Part shown: piece after piece, positions 21,406 to 24,143 of the stretch
Layout of the letters: every line of letters begins with the position of its first letter
How positions within the stretch are numbered: the stretch's first letter is position 1
Assembly (NCBI GenBank): GCA_966186595.1
Contig: CBIFWO010000013.1
Coordinates: 1 to 24,143 of the forward strand
Direction of reading: 5' to 3'
From: JALRBM01 sp966186595
Lineage (GTDB): Bacteria; Patescibacteriota; Saccharimonadia; Saccharimonadales; Saccharimonadaceae
DNA: 24,143 nt
The notes under the pieces: generated by a model
Told to the model about the DNA's origin: nothing
The model's input: the letters and a program-made list of their open reading frames with translations, nothing else
Database searches by the model: none
Position numbers and translations under genes: made by a program

Positions 21406-21861
21406 ATGAAGAAACTGTATCAGATTACCGACGAGGGTAAGGCAGAACTTGAGGCAGAGCTGGCGGAACTAAAAAGCCGTCGTGGCGCTATTGCCGACAA
21501 GATTGCTGAAGCTCGTGATTTTGGTGATCTCAGTGAGAATGCCGAATACGACAGCGCCCGCGAAGAGCAAGGACTGGTTGAAAGCCGTATTGCCGAGATT
21601 GAAGATATCTTGCTCAATGCTGAGTTGATCAAGGGTGGGAGTAAAACGAAGGTTGCATTGGGAAGCAAGGTAGAGTTAAAAACTGGTAAAAAGACCGTTG
21701 TTTATAGCATTGTAGGGCCGGTTGAGGCTGATCCGCTTGAAGGTAAAATTAGTAACGAATCACCGATTGGTCTGGCGCTCATGGGTAAAAAAGTGGGCGA
21801 CAAGGCGACGATCAAGACACCGAAGGGTGAGATTACTTACGAGATCATCCAGATTAGCTAG
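21406..21861 (+). CDS. greA: Transcription elongation factor GreA
   Basis: 151 aa from ATG 21406. A TTG one codon earlier is possible, but the ATG is better placed behind the SD (AAAAGGA). The N-terminal coiled coil carries GDLSENAEYD at its tip, with the acidic residues that enter the RNA polymerase secondary channel and trigger transcript cleavage. The C-terminal FKBP-like domain (about 80-151) contains VGPVEADPLEGKISNESPIG and IGLALMGKKVGD. It rescues backtracked polymerase. It is monocistronic, with a terminator. Confidence 0.97.
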   Translation: MKKLYQITDEGKAELEAELAELKSRRGAIADKIAEARDFGDLSENAEYDSAREEQGLVESRIAEIEDILLNAELIKGGSKTKVALGSKVELKTGKKTVVYSIVGPVEADPLEGKISNESPIGLALMGKKVGDKATIKTPKGEITYEIIQIS

Positions 21862-21878
21862 GGGAAGAGTCTACATGA

Positions 21879-21917
21879 ACCTAAAAATCACCTCGCGCAG
21901 GTGATTTTAGGTGTTAT
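21879..21917 (+). terminator. Terminator of greA
   Basis: ACCTAAAAATCACCT (21879-21893), loop CGCGC and AGGTGATTTTAGGT (21899-21912) form a 14-bp stem with one bulged A, followed by GTTATT. Confidence 0.78.
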
Positions 21918-21969
21918 TGGATGCCAAACGGTACAGGTAGGCGTGCTGGCGCACCTTTAACAGATGTGT

Positions 21970-21975
21970 TACAGT
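21970..21975 (+). promoter_or_regulatory. Candidate -10 box of lysS
   Basis: TACAGT ends 10 bases before ATG 21986; no SD and no clear -35 are visible. Confidence 0.3.
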
Positions 21976-21985
21976 AGAAAATATT

Positions 21986-23500
21986 ATGGCCACACTTCAA
22001 GATTATCGTGACGAACGCCTTCGAAAGTTGCAGGAATTAAAGAATGTAGGAATTAATCCCTATCCGGCAGAAGCACATCGGACGCATGATGCGGGCGATA
22101 TTGTTGGGCGATTTGACATACTGGAAGGTCAAATGGTGACCGTTGCCGGCCGCTTGACGGGAATTCGTAGTTTTGGAAAGCTGGCTTTTTTGGTGCTAAG
22201 GGATTTTAGTGGTCAAGTGCAGCTTTTCCTCCGCGATGGGGATGTTGAGGCACTGAATGGACCAAGGGGAATTTTGGGAACGAAGGAAATCCCGCTCTTG
22301 GATACGGGTGATTTTGTTGAGGCAACTGGCGAAGTCATCAAGACGAAAACCGGGGAAATATCTGTTGGAGTGAAAACGCTTCGACTACTGACAAAAGCAC
22401 TTCGACCGATGCCCACTGAGCTTACGAATAAAGAGGAGCGTCTTCGTAGGCGTTACGTTGACATGAACGTAAACGCTGATGTGCGCCAACGATTTGTCCG
22501 GAGGTCTAGGTTTTGGCAGGCAACCCATCAATTTTTGGATCAGAATGGTTTTATCGAAATTAATACTCCCATACTGGAGCATACGACCGGTGGTGCCGAT
22601 GCCAATCCTTTTGTGACACATATGGACGCGCTGGATCAGGATTTTTATCTGCGCATTAGCCAAGAGCTGCCTCTAAAGCGGCTACTGGGGGCGGGATTTG
22701 AAAAAGTGTACGACCTTGGTCCGCGCTTTAGGAATGAAAATTACAGCGACGAGCACTTACCCGAGCATATCGCGATGGAATGGTACTGGGCATATGCTAA
22801 CTGGGAAGATGGTATGAAATTCACCCAGGAGATGATTCGTCATATTGCTGATGCAACGTGGGGAAAGCGGCAGTTTACGCTGATGAATGGCCAGCAGGTT
22901 GATCTGGGTGTAGATGGTGAAGATTGGCCACGACTTAGTTTTGTGGAATTGATCCGTGAACGGTATGGATTGGATGTGTTCAACTGTACACTCGAAGAAG
23001 CAGTTGCCGAACTAAAGAAGGTTGGTGGTGAAGTTGAGAAGATTGATAATCGGTCGCGTGTGATCGACAAATTATGGAAGAAGATTCGGGTTGAGCTTGC
23101 TGGCCCGGCGTTTCTTGTTGATATCCCAACGTTTCTACAGCCACTTGCCAAGGTGCAGGCGAGCGATGATCGCTTAACGCAGCAATTTAATCTGCTTTTG
23201 GGGGGAACGGAGGCATGCAAAGCATACAGCGAACTTAACGATCCGATCGATCAATTAAATCGTTTTGTCGAGCAGCAAAAGATGCGTGATGCGGGGGATG
23301 ACGAAGCAATGATGCTTGATATAGACTTTGTTGAGATGTTGGAATATGGTATGCCGCCTGCTTGTGGTTACGGTCATAGCGAACGATTATTTTGGATGCT
23401 AGAGGGCGTAACTGCTCGTGAGGGCGTAGTATTTCCACAGCTCCGTAGTGAAATTGATGCGACAACAAGAGCAGTTTACCCTAACATAAAAATATCCTAG
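21986..23500 (+). CDS. lysS: Lysyl-tRNA synthetase (class II)
   Basis: 504 aa. An N-terminal OB-fold anticodon-binding domain (about 50-145) contains VAGRLTGIRSFGKLAFLVLRD. The catalytic core follows: motif 1 region NGFIEINTPIL, the lysine/ATP site YLRISQELPLKRL, motif 2 LGPRFRNENYSDEHLPEH and motif 3 PPACGYGHSERLFWMLEG. The motif 3 glycine-rich end (GYGHSER) differs from the usual GxGxGxDR of LysRS, but the conserved Arg is kept. AspRS and AsnRS share the fold; the overall order and the ELTNKEERLRRRYVDM segment favour LysRS. The start has no SD, and a -10-like box lies 10 bases before. Confidence 0.92.
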   Translation: MATLQDYRDERLRKLQELKNVGINPYPAEAHRTHDAGDIVGRFDILEGQMVTVAGRLTGIRSFGKLAFLVLRDFSGQVQLFLRDGDVEALNGPRGILGTKEIPLLDTGDFVEATGEVIKTKTGEISVGVKTLRLLTKALRPMPTELTNKEERLRRRYVDMNVNADVRQRFVRRSRFWQATHQFLDQNGFIEINTPILEHTTGGADANPFVTHMDALDQDFYLRISQELPLKRLLGAGFEKVYDLGPRFRNENYSDEHLPEHIAMEWYWAYANWEDGMKFTQEMIRHIADATWGKRQFTLMNGQQVDLGVDGEDWPRLSFVELIRERYGLDVFNCTLEEAVAELKKVGGEVEKIDNRSRVIDKLWKKIRVELAGPAFLVDIPTFLQPLAKVQASDDRLTQQFNLLLGGTEACKAYSELNDPIDQLNRFVEQQKMRDAGDDEAMMLDIDFVEMLEYGMPPACGYGHSERLFWMLEGVTAREGVVFPQLRSEIDATTRAVYPNIKIS

Positions 23501-23510
23501 GAGTCAACGG

Positions 23511-23516
23511 TATAAT
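23511..23516 (+). promoter_or_regulatory. -10 box and leader hairpin of the second GC-rich lipoprotein gene
   Basis: TATAAT (23511-23516) is followed at once by AGAGGGG (23517-23523) pairing with CCCCTCT (23533-23539), a 7-bp hairpin at the probable 5' end of the mRNA. No good -35 is seen. Confidence 0.45.
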
Positions 23517-23558
23517 AGAGGGGGGGATAACGCCCCTCTTCGTTAGGTTGGAGGAGAT

Positions 23559-24062
23559 GTGAAGCTCGCGATAGCTGCACTTGTTTTCGTGCTAGCCGCC
23601 TGTGGGCAGGGAGGTACTGGCACGACGTCTTCTACGGCGACTTCTGCGACGGTGGCGTCGGGTCCTATTCGGGCGCGGGTCGAGGTGAGTTCGTTCAGCC
23701 CCGAGTGTGGTGCAGTCAAATGTTGGCTGCCCACGCAGTTTGGTCCACGTCTGGTCGAGCGAGAAAGTGTGTCGCTTGAAGAAAGGACGCCCGATGACCC
23801 GAAAGGTGCGCAGGTGGGCTGGCCAGTAGACAAGGACGAGATCGAAGTTCTGTGTGTGATCAAGGGCGGCCAGTACTCAAACACGACAGGTCAGACCATC
23901 AACGACTGGTATCGGGTGGTAATTCCAGCCGACAAGGTCGAACCCCATTCCCAGGAGCGAGCTGAACGGGCGTCTGATGGCGTGAACTATCAGGCTTATG
24001 TTGGTATTTCGTGGTTGCAGCTGCCAGAGGGCAAGGAAGCTTCGACCTGCACCAGCTCCTAG
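23559..24062 (+). CDS. GC-rich predicted lipoprotein, possibly with an SH3-like fold
   Basis: 167 aa from GTG 23559, behind a strong SD (GGAGGAG). A very short signal peptide ends in VLAAC (lipidation at Cys15). A Thr/Ser/Ala linker follows, then a domain with four further Cys (ECGAVKCW, VLCVIKGG, STCTSS). The order 'EVLCVIKGG ... TTGQTINDWYRVVIPAD ... YQAYVGISWL' resembles small bacterial SH3-like secreted domains, especially of Actinobacteria; this is a by-eye fold guess. Composition is GC-rich relative to lysS, as in the other lipoprotein gene. It has its own -10 box and downstream hairpin. Function unknown. Confidence 0.75.
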   Translation: MKLAIAALVFVLAACGQGGTGTTSSTATSATVASGPIRARVEVSSFSPECGAVKCWLPTQFGPRLVERESVSLEERTPDDPKGAQVGWPVDKDEIEVLCVIKGGQYSNTTGQTINDWYRVVIPADKVEPHSQERAERASDGVNYQAYVGISWLQLPEGKEASTCTSS

Positions 24063-24070
24063 CCTCGCCT

Positions 24071-24129
24071 AGCGTCGGTGCGGCGCAGCCCCGCTTTGAA
24101 AAAAACAAGCCCCGCACCACAACGCTTTT
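24071..24129 (+). terminator. Complex hairpin after the last gene
   Basis: AGCGT-C-GGTGCGG (24071-24083) pairs with CCGCACC-ACA-ACGCT (24112-24126), followed by TTT. A smaller inner hairpin GCTT/AAGC surrounds an A7 loop. GCCCCGC and CTTTGAAAAAA each occur twice, so part of the structure may be a tandem duplication. Confidence 0.45.
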
Positions 24130-24143
24130 GAAAAAATAGTAAA

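Noticed and set aside
1..24143. UGA recoding as in Gracilibacteria/Absconditabacteria
   Set aside because: TGA is used as the stop of three genes (14175, 19970, 21314), and no long gene needs to read through an in-frame TGA.
1..24143. CRISPR arrays, IS elements, tRNA or rRNA genes, prophage or defence genes
   Set aside because: No regularly spaced repeats, transposase-like ORFs, cloverleaf sequences or nuclease/toxin signatures were seen in any interval.

Overview
The window looks like a chromosomal segment of a Patescibacteria/CPR bacterium, most likely Candidatus Saccharibacteria (TM7). This is inferred from gene content and protein forms, not from a database hit. Supporting signs: gene spacing is tight; EF-Ts is short (198 aa); ProRS lacks the editing insertion (415 aa); L31 is the cysteine-free type; the rpsB-tsf-frr-uppS-rseP-proS cluster lacks pyrH, cdsA and dxr; there is a large set of envelope proteins; and many -10 boxes lie almost against the start codon. 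TGA works as a stop (three genes), so the UGA-recoded CPR lineages are excluded. TAG is the commonest stop (16 of 28 genes).

Layout. 1-2377: end of a large Ig-repeat surface protein and a membrane-anchored CAP-domain protein. 2390-3193: GalU-like nucleotidyltransferase. 3257-3565: ribosomal protein L21 with its own promoter and terminator. 3615-4746: AraC-type regulator plus a VOC/glyoxalase-fold protein. 4868-6500: parA-parB. 6497-7096 (minus): signal peptidase I. 7197-10891: LCP-family cell-wall ligase, polytopic membrane protein and HtrA-like protease. 10895-13604 (minus): prfA-SpoU methylase-prmC operon. 13685-14008 (minus): L31. 14175-14342 (minus): a 55-aa putative zinc-binding peptide, divergent from rpsB. 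14529-15830: rpsB-tsf. 15986-16714: a GC-rich lipoprotein gene. 16832-19972: frr-uppS-rseP-CPBP protease. 20069-21316: proS. 21406-21861: greA. 21986-23500: lysS. 23559-24062: a second GC-rich lipoprotein, then a complex hairpin.

The housekeeping part is translation (L21, L31, S2, EF-Ts, RF1 and its methylase, RRF, ProRS, LysRS), chromosome segregation and undecaprenyl/cell-wall chemistry. The accessory part is cell surface: Ig and CAP proteins, LCP, HtrA, membrane proteases and lipoproteins, which fits an epibiont that lives by contact with a host cell.

The least expected signals are regulatory or compositional. The rpsB leader can form an H-type pseudoknot that traps the Shine-Dalgarno sequence. 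The proS leader contains a tiny ORF whose product copies the ProRS N-terminus (MRLSxLF) and carries an anti-SD over a Pro codon. Three GC-rich stand-alone gene cassettes look foreign to their neighbours, and one of them sits exactly where pyrH normally lies. No CRISPR array, IS element, tRNA, rRNA or convincing defence system was seen. No gene-free stretch exceeds 300 bases.
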